A DNA stretch of 64,000 bases from Bedellia somnulentella (taxonomy: Eukaryota > Arthropoda > Insecta > Lepidoptera > Bedelliidae): NCBI GenBank assembly GCA_963576735.1, contig OY755170.1, forward strand, positions 26,830,875 to 26,894,874, given 5' to 3'. The position numbers were made by a program, and so were the translations under genes. This document shows positions 13,401 to 28,400 of the stretch, piece after piece (position 1 is the first letter of the stretch; each line of letters opens with the position of its first letter). The notes beneath the pieces are model-generated. The model did no database searches, was not told the origin of the DNA, and saw only the letters and a list, made by a program, of their open reading frames with translations.

Positions 13401-16400
13401 TTATCTCTTTCGCAACAAATCCATCCGTATGCCAGAACCGTTCTTTTTTTATCTTTCCACACAACGTCATCTTATACATCGATAACGAATCATAATATTT
13501 CTCACTCAGACATAACATACATACATATACTCACTGCTATAAATCCCTAGAAGGGGTAGCCAGAGCTAAGGAATTAGAAATTCCTCAGCCACTTTTGGAA
13601 GTTATGTGGGGACAAATGGTAAAATAAAGGTTGTTGGTGATGGATCTCCAATCGCATCGCCCAAAAAAACCATTAAAATGCCCCAATACCCTTAATAGCT
13701 TCTTACGTATACCTACAGGAAAGGAAACTATTCTAAGCCGACAATACACGGCTATAACATATTATTTCAATTGTTTCTGTGGGACCTGTTATTTATTAGA
13801 TTTAACCTCTTTCATATGTTTTTTAGTCAGTGAGTAAAAACTGCAATTTGTGATGCCATTCCACTCTTCTCAGCAAACCACAATAGACTGACAATATTAA
13901 TAATTACCTCAAAACTCTTGCTCAATATCTTCCTCACATTTTCTGTTCCTAGATACACAAATTGTTTTACCAGTTTTATTTTCTTACCATCTATTCATCG
14001 TCAATTTCATCGCAATCTATATATGTCCCCACCTAAGGGATCGAGCCTATCCTAAATAGGATGTTTTGGCCATAGTCTACCACGCTTGTAGAGGGTTGGC
14101 AGACAAACGACTACAACTGTCATAGTAGCCGGGACCAACAGCTTAACGGCTAGTTCTAATCTTAGTTTTCAGATATTTAGGATATTAAAACCTGCAATAA
14201 CCACCAAACTGTGTTTAATGTTCCAAATTGAACCTAAGTTTACTATGGCTATTCGGGGTAGGCGAGCCCCTCGCGTAAAAGCTTCATAATAATTATTTCA
14301 GTCTCATATTAAACATCTGTGTGAAGAGCATCAAGTTCAGCTACCCAACCAAGAACGCAAGTATATAGTACGGTCCCTCTCTTCAAAAGTTGGCTAGACT
14401 CTTCTAGAAGGGGATGTTTAAAATTAAATGCTTGGTCACAAAGGTTTTCATCACATTGTAAATTTTCATCACAAAGAAAAATACATCGCCCAAAGTCAGT
14501 TAGCACACATTCAACCTTTTACACTAGGCTTAATCAAGGCTTAGCGTATTTTAAATGATGTTACTACAATTCGCAACCTTAGTCACAAGTAGAAAGAAAT
14601 AGAAGTTGTTTGTTATTAGGTTAGTATTACAATGAAATAAAGTGGAAAGAAAAAGAGTGTTAACTACATAATAAAAAGTACTCCTATTTGCTTTTGTCTG
14701 TCATACCTCGAGAATTAGTGAATCTATTTGCTTATTTTTTGTGGTGTAGCCATTTGTTTTATTAATAACAAAATGTATGAAAACGGGGCTACCGTTACTT
14801 GCTATTTAATAAAAAGTATATTCAAATTCATACTTCATTTCTTTTCTGTCTCATTAAGGCTTATGAGATTCTCAGTTCCTAAATGAGACTGAAAACCTCG
14901 CCTTTTTAATAGGATTAGTAATTTTAAATTCAGCTATGATAATAGTGCAACAGGCACTTTCATAAAATACTTTCTAAATGTAATTATTGTAAAATCACGA
15001 ATGTCGAGAATGCTATAAAAGTTTATCAAATCGACAAAAGTCTGTTGAAACAAACAATAACTCGAAACCAAAAATCTTAGCTACTTTAAACAGAAACCAT
15101 AATACAACATCGAATCCTGCGGAACTAAAAAATAGAACATAAAACATGTAACAACTATGAAGGAACATTTAAAGAAAGTGAAGCCCCAGTCAAGTGGCGA
15201 TAGAACGGCAGCCGCTGGTAGAAAGGATAAATAGTAGTAATACCTCGAATGATTCCTAATCCTAAAACGGGCGGTGTATTACCCATCATATCTACATTCG
15301 TCTGGTTTTCTGCTACGGAGAGCTTGGCCGGGGCCGACGCTGAAATTGGTAAAGTTATTAATGAACACAGAGATGATATGTATTGATTTGACAAAATTAC
15401 AAATTTAGACAAGTATTCTTTTTTATGTAAGTGTAAGTTTGTTTGTACCTCAAAGTATAAACGTTAGCTCAAATTAAGAAGTGAAACCAAATATGTTATA
15501 ACATTTTAATAAGAACGTTATAATTAACAGCTATTTACAAGGACAGATCATAGTAAAACGGATACCATCTGAGATCCAATCATTGAAATATTATTTAATT
15601 AAAGTGTCACTTAAATAACTGCAAATTTATAGAAATACTTGTATCTTTATCTTCATCAATCTCCAAATTCTGACATTAATAAACCGTAACACACAAAAAG
15701 TAGCAAATATTATACATACAAATATACTTTGCCGACAATACTTCTTGACATGAAGAGAAGCACAGAAAGACACATCGTGACACCTTCTCGAACCATTAAG
15801 TGACATTGTCCAAAACATCTTTCGGAAACAAAGACTTGACAATAAAAAATACTTTATTTTTTAAATCAAAACACTAGCTTGTCAATCGAACCCTTTTCTT
15901 TTCAATCCATAAAAAGTCTAATAATTCCATAACAGATAAAACGTTTTCTTTGCCAGGGCTCAGTGCAGGATGTGCCTGGATACCGAAATTGTACTCTGTT
16001 TGACTAAGATATGTGTGTGTTGATGAGATTCCTACTGTTATTTTCACCACCATTCATTTGAGTGTTATTTTAGTACAAAGAAAACATGTTGTACTTATCT
16101 TACACCTCAGATAGTATATCAAACACTAAGTCAGTTCATTTATTAAGAATGATTAAGTATATTGAAATCCGGAAGTTGTGATATCATATGTGTCGTCAAA
16201 ATATGACGGTCGGGACTAAATTGTTGCTGAATATTACAGTAATTAACTTACCAGTTTTGTTTTGACTTTGCAGTAAATCTTCAACAATATTTTAATATTG
16301 TCGGGTACAAATCACACTGCTTTAAAAATAGAATGGCTGCGCTTATTTATTTCATTATCTATACAAATGTGTCTGCGCGTTTATTTCGATTTCTTGCGGT

Positions 16401-19400
16401 GTTGCAATTGACAAAAAATTGCAAGCAGGCTTTCGCGAAAAAAAACGTAAGTTTTGGACTATGTACGGTTGTTTAAAGTGCATATTTTAACTAGTCTCTG
16501 TGGAATATCTTATTCTTTTACTCTCCTAATCTGGCTACTACCTAAAAATCAAATTTCTTCCTTTACCTATTTGCAACCCACCTTTAGTCCCGAAAATATT
16601 CGTATGCAGATGTGCCAGTCCAGTGGCGATGGAAAGCGCCATCTTGAGCGTGTGAGTGTCTTCCAAATTTTTTATTACCACAAATATACCAATTATATTA
16701 AGAATAAAACAACTCCTGTTGTACCATTACAGTTTAAATGATAACATTATAGTCGAAACTGCTTGGTGTCACCAGGGCTCTATTCAGGATATTTCCAGAC
16801 TTGTGTCGATGACTTTCTTACATGTTCTTGTCACAACAATACACCTTCCGAATCCAACATAGAATTAGATTAAAATTATATGTAAGTTGTGACGTTTAAA
16901 AAACCTTTTAATTAATTTTGTTGTTTTTTTTTATTAAATACCCAACTTTAGTCTCAACAATATATCCATATGCAGATGCGCCAGCCCAGTGGCGATGGAC
17001 AGCGCCAATAATACACCTTCCGAATCCGAAGTAGAGTTAGATTAATCTTATATGTAAGGTTTTTTTTTGACAGAAAAAAATTATATTTATTTTTTATCAT
17101 TTTTTTATTCAATACCCACCTTTAGTCCCCACGATATCCATATGCAGATGCGCCAACCCGGTGGCGATGGACAGCGCCATCTTGACGAGCGTGTGAGAGT
17201 CCTCTAACTTACATTATATAATAGATGAAACTGCTTAGTGTCACCAGGGCTCTATTCATGATATTTCCAGACATACACCAACATTGTAATATGACTAAGA
17301 AAATATTTGTGTTAATGAGTTTCTTACGTGTTCTTCTCACAACAATACACCTTCCAAATCCAAAATAGAATTAGATGAAATTTATGCGTAAGTTTTTTTG
17401 ACATTAAAATAAAGTTTTTTTTTCTTTATTTTTTTGTTAAATACCCACCTTTAGTCCCCACGATATCCATATGCAGATGCGCCAGTCCCGTGGCGATGGA
17501 CAGCGCCATCTTGACGAGCGTGTGCGAGTCCACGGTGCGCGCGCTGAGGAAGTCGAATAGGGAGCCGTTCTCGTGGTAGTCCGTGATCAGCCACAGCTGC
17601 GTCCAGGTGCCGTTGTCTGGAGAAGGAGAAAAAGGATTTTTAAATTGATTTTCTATAGTATGAGCTTATAATACTAGAAACAAATGTGATGTTGGTAAAC
17701 AACGTCAAAAAACGAGTTATATTATTTCACAAATTTAGTGTGACCACAATTTCAACAAGAAGCGGTACATACAAATGTATCTTTCTCAAAAACTTATTTT
17801 TAGTCACGCCCATTATTGCCATTTGGGTAGGTAGAGACTATCGATCGCTACTATGCATGAACTTTTCAAGTCTCTCTTACTTCCCTCACATTCATATTTT
17901 TTCTCATACAAGCTATTCCTCTCACTTCGGACTCCCGCCTTTGTAAAACGTGAAAGTCTTATCTTTTAGCGTCTTGTGCGGCCGTCCTCTACTAAAAACG
18001 TCATCCACGCACTATGCCCAAAATACATTAATAACGTACCTTTATTATCAGCAGCAATAAACCCGAGTATATTCTCATGGCGCAGCATGACGGTCTGATA
18101 GATCTCCGCCTCACGGAACCAGGAGCATTCCTCCCTGGAGCTGAATATCTTCACGGCCACATTCTCGCCGCGCCAACGACCGCGCCAGACCTCGCCGAAA
18201 CGACCCTTGCCGATGATGTCCAGGAGTTGGATCTGACGTGCTATGGAGCGCTGGACTAGGAGGGGCAGACCTGGAAACACGTTTGTGGGTAGACACTAAG
18301 GGTGTGGTAATTTATTTGTCTTGGACAACATAAGTTGTTAGCACATTTTTATTCATTAACCGACTATAAAATAAGAGTGTTCGCAATTCGACCGTATATT
18401 TTTTTTAAATCATGTTTGACTTGTAAAGCTAAAAGCAAACCAATAGACTGTAAATCAATTAGCGGACCATGTGACCATGGCAGTCGACTAAATCAGATTT
18501 TTAAATAATTTGTTATTATTATCTGTCGTTTACGTCTTTGTAGTTAAAAGTGCATGGGTATTATTGTAATTAAAAAAAATAAAACTATAATAAACTAAGG
18601 TGGCCAGCAGTAGACAGAACTGAGTAGATAATCATAATAGAATATTGATAAAACCTTTACGTTATCATTGTCATCTCATTTACACTTTATTTTACCCTAC
18701 CCCTAAGACTACGTTATGCTAGTGATGTATTTTCATTAAAACATACTCATATACATATGCTTACGACTTTAGTATTCATTGGAACAAGTAGAGGCTCTCG
18801 ATCGTCACTTTGTAGGATCCTGGCAAAGCTAGCGGGTTTCATTCACATTCATCAAACTCACTATGATCCATCCAAACTCAAAGTATAAAAAAAAAACTTT
18901 ATTCAGAAAAAAGGTATGTATGTACAAACCTGAGCCAGATCCGGAGGTAGTCAGCTCGATCATGTCTCTTATAGTGGCCGTGCCCAAGATGGGGTTCCTG
19001 GTCTCACACAGCGAGTCCTCTCCAGAGAACAGAGGTCTAGAGCCCCTCTTCATCAGCTTCCTGGAGCGGTTGGCCCACCAGAAGCTGATTCCCGCACATA
19101 TGCCCAGGACCGCGAACCCCAAGAGCCAGGGTATGAGGTACCATGCCGTTGAAGATTGGTTCGTGTCTTTGGAATTTAATAAGATATTTTTATTAAGAGA
19201 TACTGTGGTTGGTACTTTTATGATTGGTATATTAACATGGTTAGAATTCATTGAGTTTTATAGTCCTAGAATATGTTGACGTCGACATGTTTTTAGCTAT
19301 TCTCTTGCTATCAAAGAAGCTTGCTATTAAATATGATAAAGAAGAAACGTGCGTATTTATGTATGATTATAATAGACTTCAACCCCACTAAACTGATTTA

Positions 19401-22400
19401 AACAATACTTTCATTAATATCTTCACGCTACCTTTTATTAGGGGTGAGCAGTGAATGAGAAACTTCAGAAATTTCAAAAATAACACTCCCCGTTCATATC
19501 TGAAACGGGCCACTAGATAAAAATATTTTCTTACAAGTTCATGCCAGTCTTGGAATAAAATGCAAGACAAAGACCACATTTCCATCATGGAAATCAAGCT
19601 CCTAATACTAAACTAAACTGATAAGAATAAAGTGATGGATTTTTAATTTTATTTATTTGTGTCCCCATTTTTATGTTATAAATGGACAATGGGTTGCTGA
19701 ATGTTTTTGCTGAAGCTGAAGGCTGAACAACCCAGATTCAGGTGAAGAAAAGATGTAGTAGTAAGATATTTACTCAGTAAACTACTTTTAACAAATTCTT
19801 ACTGGAACGTGTTAAAATTAGAACTTGTTACAATATTTTGTACTAAATTGAACGAGTTCGGAATTGATTCGGTATAAGATACAAAAGTTTGACTTACCAA
19901 TCGTACTGAAAGAAAAGTTTGTATTAAATGATTACCACTACCAACACCCGTGCACCACATTGATCTTAAGCAGCATCACAAGTGTTTGTGCAGAAAAGCA
20001 TGCATTTACGTAGGTTTCAAGCATACACTTATTATACATAACATATATTATAATTTGATAAAAGAAATTATAAAAACTATAACCTTTTAAAAAAATGTTT
20101 TATTAATTTATTAATTTGTGAGAAGATTTTTGGTACATTATTCCATTTAAGAATAAATTGAAATAAATTACGACCACATTTATTTTTACTCCTACATTTC
20201 TTTTGATGATAGAACTCCCGATTTTAACTTCACCATTTCAAAAAAATACATTGAGTAAATATATATTCCCAAAAACAGATTACATTATATTATAACAGAA
20301 AAAAAATGGCTGGATGTTAAGCGTATTAAAATTAAGAACAATTGATTATAAATTGCAGCAAATATTAAAACCTAGTATACCAGAAATTAAAACATAAAAA
20401 AGTTTGACCCACATGAAATAGTTAGCCCTGCTGGTAGCAAATGCTAGTTAGTAACAAACATGCAAAAGCGTATAACAGTGAGCGAGTGTGCAACCCTGAG
20501 TTGTTACCGACCATTGATCACCCTACGAGACGGACAAGACTATATCTTACTGTCAATTCATCCGGAGAATATGTGTTCCCGCGGCATGCTGAATCTAGCG
20601 CGTCGCTTTATTAAGTCGAATCGCAAAGTCGCGGCGACAACGAACACGCGATCGACCCACGTGGCATGACACTCCCCTCGAATAATGCAATGAACATAAC
20701 ATCGGACATTTGGACATCACAACCTCGTAGACATCACAAAGTACCCCCGGAGCCAGTACGGTACAGTACGGCGATGCGCGTACCTTTCGCAAAGAAGTTA
20801 TTATTACAGAAGTCGGTCGCACAGCAGAAAACGGCGTCCGGCGACTCCGCATCGCGACACCAGATGGGCCAATCGCCTGGCGGAAATATACTCTTCTGGT
20901 GCCAACATCTACATCGGTAAACAACGTATTAATGATCAGTGCCGGTGGCAGATTAATAGAAAATTACTACAAAGAGCCATGCACGCCTCACACCACAAAG
21001 TAATAAACGCTAGGTGCTGTCGGAAGCCGTGAGAGGTTAGACGGAGTTACCTGAGGACGTCGGCGGCAACGCCAGCTGCACGTTCTGGTTACAGAGATCC
21101 CGTTCGTTGCAACATATGATCACGACCGACTCGTTTTTACTTTTCGTCGTGGAACATCCGAACGGATGCTCGTACGGTATCAGCGATACCCGGTCGATAC
21201 AGCTGCGTCCCACGAACCCAACGTTTAGTAGGTTAAAGCAATAAACACACTCCAAAAAGGGGAAAATAAACATGTTATTTCATTTCATTTCTCACTGTAA
21301 ACCGGAGACGGTCTCACAAGCGTTAGAGCACGGCCAATCAACACGGGTGGCTGATGCACGTTCGGGTTGCGGGAAACCAAACTCGTAGCGCGGCTCCGGA
21401 CGACTCACCCACATTACCACGCGACTACTCGTTTCTATCAATTATATACTAAATAATATCGAGTACGGTAGTGATGTGAGCGCATTTATTCGGAGTCGCG
21501 ATCTAGCCAGTTCGCCATTACCGATTCCGATGATATTCTTTTTAAGATTATATTTAAGTAATTTTATATTAAATTGTAACTTTAGTAATATCACAGGTTT
21601 CGTAATGGGAAACTGCTGGCAGTGTGAACACAGTAGGGACCTGTCACTCACGGGCCGAGCGGCTTACCAAGGGGGGGCGCGGTAGTGGCGCTCCAAATAT
21701 GGTCCCGCGCTTTGTCAGCACTATTGCAGAGATCGCTCTTACAGCAATAGTTGGTAGCGTTTCGGCAATGTACCGGGTATTCGGGGGGGAACCCATTGGT
21801 GAGGCAGCTTAATAGCACATCACTACATATTGGAATCATCGCATTAGTAACTAGTAATTGGGCCCGTAATTTAATACTAAAAGGAACCTACTCGAAGAAT
21901 GCTTCAAATGATAAATTCGAATAAGGAATTCAATTTCAATATGTTTATGAAACGTTCTCATTTGTCATAAAATTACCTTTATAAATCATAAATGTAAGTA
22001 ACAAAATATGTAAACAATTCTGAGTATCGAATTTGATACATTGCGTACGTGACTGTCATTTATTTTGTTATTATGGGAAAGTTGATTCGACAATGGATCG
22101 ATAAGCGAATTACAAGTTTGCACGAGGAAATTGCTGAATAAAGGCTTTTTGTTAAGGAATTTGATTCTTGAATTTCGTGTCTTGGGAAACTTAATTACAT
22201 ATTTCAAAATATTTGACACTAATTTCGGCCTCTAATTTTTCATTTACAAATTGAATATTTACATAACTAAATAAATCACCAATAATAGTACAATTAAATA
22301 TGAAATATGTATACCCACAAGATATTGAAAGGATCTGCCTAGCTTATGGGCATCAAACGCGAGAAATAGTAACAGTATGATCTTAAAAGAAGACCATATA

Positions 22401-25400
22401 AACCTTTACTTTTGCGTTCATCGTCATTGGTCTTAGTCAAAACAAAGCTAAACTTACTGGTATGAATAGTCCTGTTTCCCGTCTTTCCGGGTGGTGGAAG
22501 CCAAGCAGTAGCCGTCAGTCTCGCAGGTGGAGTTGGGGCAGCTCGGGCTTTCAATATTGCAATAGCATTTTAGACCTGCAATATGCACCACGGTTTTGTT
22601 ACGAGTCTTAGCCAGTAACATACTAAAACTATATCATCATCACAGCTTCTATATCTTCCTCGAGGCTTAGCACGAGCGCTATTTTATCGACACGATATCG
22701 GTTAGAATGAGATGATAGTATACTATACTAAGTAAGTGCGTAATAGATGGTGGTTCTATACCATGCGATATCTTGTTAAATGGTCGCGCGTACTAGGTAT
22801 GCTTTAGGGTCATTTTAGTGTCTAGAGACTATCCTGGATGGGGTGATAAGACATCCTAAAAGCCTAGAGTATGTTGGAAGGCATAAACGACTACTACCAT
22901 TAATGCTCTTACTCTTTTCCTCTTCCTCTTATTCTTTCTTGTATACCGTATCATTCAAAGCAAACTAAACTCACCCTATAATAGTGAAATGCATTCCGTT
23001 ATCATTTTATTCATCAATCAATTATTAAGAAATCCTAAAATCTCAGAAAGATATACCCTGCCGAATCCGAAAATGTAGTGATGTATAAAGTTGGTTGGGT
23101 ATATATATATAAACTCACGCAAATATTTCCCATTGCGGTAGGCAGAGACTATCGATGGACCACTTTGTACGAACCTGGACAAACTCTCTAGTTTCGTTTG
23201 CATCCATAAATCTTTTCATACATGCCCTTTTATTCTTCATATTCGGCTGCCTGCCTTTTTAAGCACACTCTTTATTTGGATATGATACGACTAATGGATT
23301 TGGAGAAGTTTAAATATTGGTGGATGATGAGCGTTTTAACTCTGCACGAAAATCACCCCACCCCACTCTTATTTTTTTACATCATCTTTTTTCCTCATAA
23401 CAAGTAGATGAAGAATTATTCACTCTCTAGACTCTATTTATCCTTGCATAGAATAAAAGGCAGCACGTCATCCAAACTGAATGTATTAAAACTCATAAAA
23501 CATATTTTTTTGTTATATAAGGAAATATGTTACGCAGGTAAAGGTAGCCCCAAACTAAAAATATCTAGAAGTTAAAATCAATACACAAATTCGAAGTCGA
23601 GGTCTCGATATAAATTGGTTGGTTTGTGGAGCCAATAGCGCGCTGTTTCGTCGTCGGAGTTATTTCCGGAATGCTTGGGACACATCCCAATATCTTTAAG
23701 CCGTGGAAATAAGGAAGTCCTATGGCTGAAACTGTGTATTTACTCCACCGAGAATATATTAATCGTATTTTTTCACCCAGCTCTCACCGTCATAAACCTT
23801 ATGATATTACCACTTCCTCTAGCTTGTGATGACAAACAAAACACGGTAACTTAAAAGTACCCTCGTCGTAAGTCACCGAGAAGGGATGATGCTATTCCTA
23901 ACCGATAATACTGATACATACAAACGTGTAAGCAAGCATTCCCGTACTGAACAGTCATAAGAGGCTGCGGAAATTATTCGAGCCTTGTCCTATAAACGCT
24001 GCGGTGCATTAGAGTAGGATCTCGTCTCGGTCAAACTAGTTGGTGCAATTGCATTTGTTATTCTGATAACAGCATCCAGACATACAATTTAAGGTCCCAA
24101 TATAACGTACTATTGTCACTTTATTGTAGTAGATGATGCACTATTGGGATCTTATACCAATTGAGTTCAAAAACTAGGTGTTCGATAGTCCGAAGTGTGA
24201 CTAATAAAGAAGAAGGTATGGTAAGATAGAATAGAAATAGAAATAGAAATATTTATTTGGTACCAAAATACAAATTGTTTACAATAACGACAGTAAAAGT
24301 AACAAATTAGCATGAATTCAGTAAATAGTGACATTGATGCTGTACTAGGTTATACCTGTATTACAGCCATCAAACCTTCCAAGTGACTCAGAGTTACAGT
24401 GCTTGTAAATAACTTCTATCTTATTATACAACAAAAAGAAAATGTACAAAGAGAACATAATATCAATTACCAAAGAAAAGAATCATGGTTAGTATTATAA
24501 TTAATAAATAGAATACAAATATTATATATTATTATATAATATTTACATACAGATACTCTATATATATTGTATATAGAGATTATATATACATATAGATAAT
24601 ATCCATGAATATATATACTATATATAAATATATCTATATACATAGTGCTTGTAGAATATTATTTTAAATAGGTGAGCAAGTCCTCAGTTTCATTATAATC
24701 GACAGAAAGTAAATATTTCGAGACCGCTAGTTTACATTGATATTTTGACAGATAGACTAAACCTAATAGTTTATTAAGCTTATTATATATATGGCTTCCT
24801 AAAAATCCTGAAAATCTCTGAGCAAATGATGTTCTACAGAGCTTAGAAATTAAGAACCGATTCGAAGATAAATGAATGTAAGTGAAGATTGAGAGGATTA
24901 CCAGGATGGTAAAATGTCGCGATCGATAGGTTCTCTATCTACCTTAATGGAAACTAATGGCGTGAGTGTATATGTATGTGACACACAATTATCTATGCGA
25001 TATGTTTCGCTGCGGATGTTGTAAATATTACTTCTTTCATCTTTAAATGAACTTTCCACTGAGGCTTAAAGATTTTAGGGTTGAGCAGTTTACAGCGACA
25101 TGTATTACACAGATCAAGTTATCTTCAGGGTAAGTATAACTTACTTTTAGTATAACACCTAAGTATATTAAGAGACTAATCATTTATGCTCGTCATATAT
25201 ATGTTGCACCTCAGCGGGATTCGAACTCGCAACCTCCAGACCCAGAATCTAATCACCTATCCACTAGGCCACGGACATCATCGACTTAGAAACCTCCTCT
25301 TATTTTTACCTGACAATTGCAAAACCAAAAGGAAATGTAAAATAAAAAGAATGCATTGCCCAATCAATTTTAGGGGGACAACCGATCAACGAAGTGCGTT

Positions 25401-28400
25401 AAGAGTATTGTTTAATAGTCATCATACGTAAATTGATTCGTATAAATTCCTAGAAGGGATAGCCAGAGCGTTTTTGTTTTTTTTTTTATTAATCTTTGTT
25501 AGTGATAGGTCTTCAGCCTCATCGCGCAAAAATCATTTCATAAGCCCAAATACCCTTAGTCACCTCTTTACCCACGGGCAGAAATGGTGTAATGCTGTTC
25601 TAAACTTCTAAGCTACTAATACTACAAATCAGTTTCAATTAGTAATATAATAACCCCAAAAGAGGGTTAAAGACAAAGACAAGTGACAAGTATTCATTGG
25701 AAGATAGAAAATCAGATAACGTTATTTACAGGTGATGAATGGAACTAATGGAAGTGCTCGTATTCGTATTATAACAATGCTTATAATAGCCGCGTAGGTA
25801 GCTTCAAGTGGCGAGATAGTCGAGTTACACGTGTCTCTAGTTTAAAATAACATTCGACTCCAATTTTAGATAAACATCGATAAAATGCTGTGTAGTGCCG
25901 GCTTAGAATGTCGCTACCCCTTTCTACCCAAGGGTGTCGTCAGAGGAGACTAAGGGTATTGGGGCTTTTTATTGGATTTTTGGGCGATGCGGTTGGAGAC
26001 CCATCACCAAAAATCTTTATTTATACTCAACTTCCAAAAGTGGCTGAGGAATTTATAATTCCTTAGCTCTGGCTACCCCTTCTAGGGAAATATAGCCGTG
26101 AGTATATGTATGTATGTATCGATAAAATAAGCGCTAAATGAGTGACAACTCAGAACCTAAATCGCTAGACCAATAAGATTAGAAATGAGAGAATGTGATT
26201 TTATTTGTTGAGTAAGCCCCGTGGGGATGCCCCGGCTTGTCATGTCGGGTTAAGAACTTTTTTTACTCTAATAAGTCTTATTCTCAGGCAGTGAATTATA
26301 AACTTTTTATTTACATGGAATGATAAATAATTATTTACTTGTAAGGTACTGGAAATAAAAGACTGAATCACAATAATTTGATTACATCAAATAACTGACC
26401 CATGCAACTTCGCGTAAAACCTTATTTTCTAGTAAATTATCTTAAGTTTATATCCAAATCGTCCTGTTAGTCTTAGCGATATGGGTTAATAGTAATATGG
26501 CCAGTTGTCAAAATTCAAATAATCTGCGATAGATTCTTTGCATTTCACGGCAACCTATTTCGCCAAACTTTGATAAGCAACTCAGAGCAGGGTTATTTGA
26601 ATTAGCATTATCTCTCTGTAATTTATGCTTAACATGCATATACTCACGACCATAAGTCCCAAAAAGGTGTAGCTTTAGTTTATAACTTTCTTAAGTCTCT
26701 TTTGATAGATGAACGGGGAAAAGATTGTAAATAAAATATAAAAACAAAGACTTAAAAAGCCCCACCTCAATGGCCTAGTGCTATTTTAAGCTTACATGGT
26801 CGTCAAAGTGTGTAAACTAGCAAGGCAGAATGTTTATACTTTTAAAGTTTATAAAAGTAATTCAGTAACAATGTATGTGATATGCAGAATACCTAGGTAA
26901 TGTGGATATTAACTGACAAGTATACGGCACAGTGCATATAAAATATAATAACCAAGGCCACGATTGTATGAAAATGCTTGGCGCGAAAGGCACTGCAAGA
27001 TAAAAAGATTAGGTTGAACTCCCTTTTCCAGAAGTGCTGGAGAAGTGACCAAGTACCGCTAAATTGCTGTCGCGGGTATTTGCCCTAAGTGGCGATCTCT
27101 GCCTACCCCAATGGGAACTAATGGCGTGAGTATAAGTATGTATGTATAAAGAAGCACTTCAGGAAGCCTACAGCAGAAGCGCTATTTAACGAAACGATAT
27201 CGGTGAGAATGAGATGATTGAATATACGATACTCTGTAAGTGCGAAATATATAGCTTTTTTATACCACGCAATATCTGGTTAAAAATTCACTCGTGCTAG
27301 CCATGCAGGAGAAAAATTACCGCGAAATCAGCCTTCTTAGTATTGTCGGTAAATTATAAGCAAAGAAATTGATATAATAAATTTAATGAAAACAGTGAAG
27401 AATTTGGGATGTGGGAGCAGGATTAAGAAACGAAAATGGAAAAAACGCATAGATCCCGATTAATATTACGATTAATAGTTAATCCGTTTAGTGCCGGCTT
27501 AGAATGTCGCTACCCCTTTCTACCCACGGGTGTCGTAAGAGGCGACTAAGGGTATTGGGGCTTTTTATTGGATTTTTGGGCGATGCGGTTGGAGACCCAT
27601 CACCAAAAACCTTTATTCTTACCATCTTTTCCCCACTCAACTTCCAAAAGTGGCTGAGGAATTTATTATTCCTTAGCTCTGGTTACCCCTTCTAGGGAAA
27701 TATAGCCGTGAGTATATGTACGTATGTATGTAGTTAATCCGATGATACTCATAAAATTATTCTAAGATAGTTCGCGTGACGGGTACTTTTGAAACTACCT
27801 AAGAAGCCCTCAGACGAAATTTATGATCAGAGTATCAAATAATTTAATTTGAAAGTAATGCTTGTCTTATTTACTTTATATTTCTTTTTAGTATTAGTTG
27901 ATTTCATTTATTTAATCTGTTTTATAAAGAAACGAAAACTTAAGACTAGGGTTGTTTAATTTATATTTTTTTTCTTTCTTAACTTTTATTAAACATATTA
28001 AATGATCTCAGAAGAGAATATTTTGTAGGTTTTGTACATTGTGAGTTGTTTATTCTTATCTTCATCTTATTATCTGGTAAGTGGGTGCAACTTATGTTTA
28101 AAAAATAAATTAACTAAGAAAAACCCAATAGAAGGCTGTTGAATTTAGTTAGTCAAAAGTTTTGTAATTTATTTAGTCTATTTACCCCAAAAGGAATTTA
28201 TGGCTTGAAGATATGTAATTTAATGCCTATATAGTGTTAATTTACTCCTATGTTTTTCTTATTTTGGATTTGGTTCTGGAGTTTTGTTACCGAACCAATA
28301 GTACATACAACATACATATTTAGGAAATTATTTCCCATTATTAATAATATTATATTATTAGATAGGGGTAGGCAGAGACTATCAATAGCCGCTTTATACA

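Larger units (their letters stand above)
11793..15949. other. babo intron, 3' two thirds
   Basis: Holds the 12.2-12.7 kb SINE block and families C and D. The remainder is AT-rich without coding sign. Confidence 0.7.
22801..28362. other. babo intron 1, repeat-rich part
   Basis: 8.3 kb intron between the signal-peptide exon and the first ectodomain exon. It contains families B, C and E, the tRNA-like head and AT-rich simple sequence. 23570-24200 is moderately GC and unassigned. No coding exon was recognised. Confidence 0.65.

Noticed and set aside
18863..19279. 138-codon plus-strand frame over the babo transmembrane exon
   Set aside because: It is the antisense shadow of a well-supported exon; it has no domain or splice context.
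25185..25285. tRNA gene on the minus strand
   Set aside because: A and B boxes are present, but the acceptor stem does not pair and the T stem has a mismatch; a SINE head fits better.
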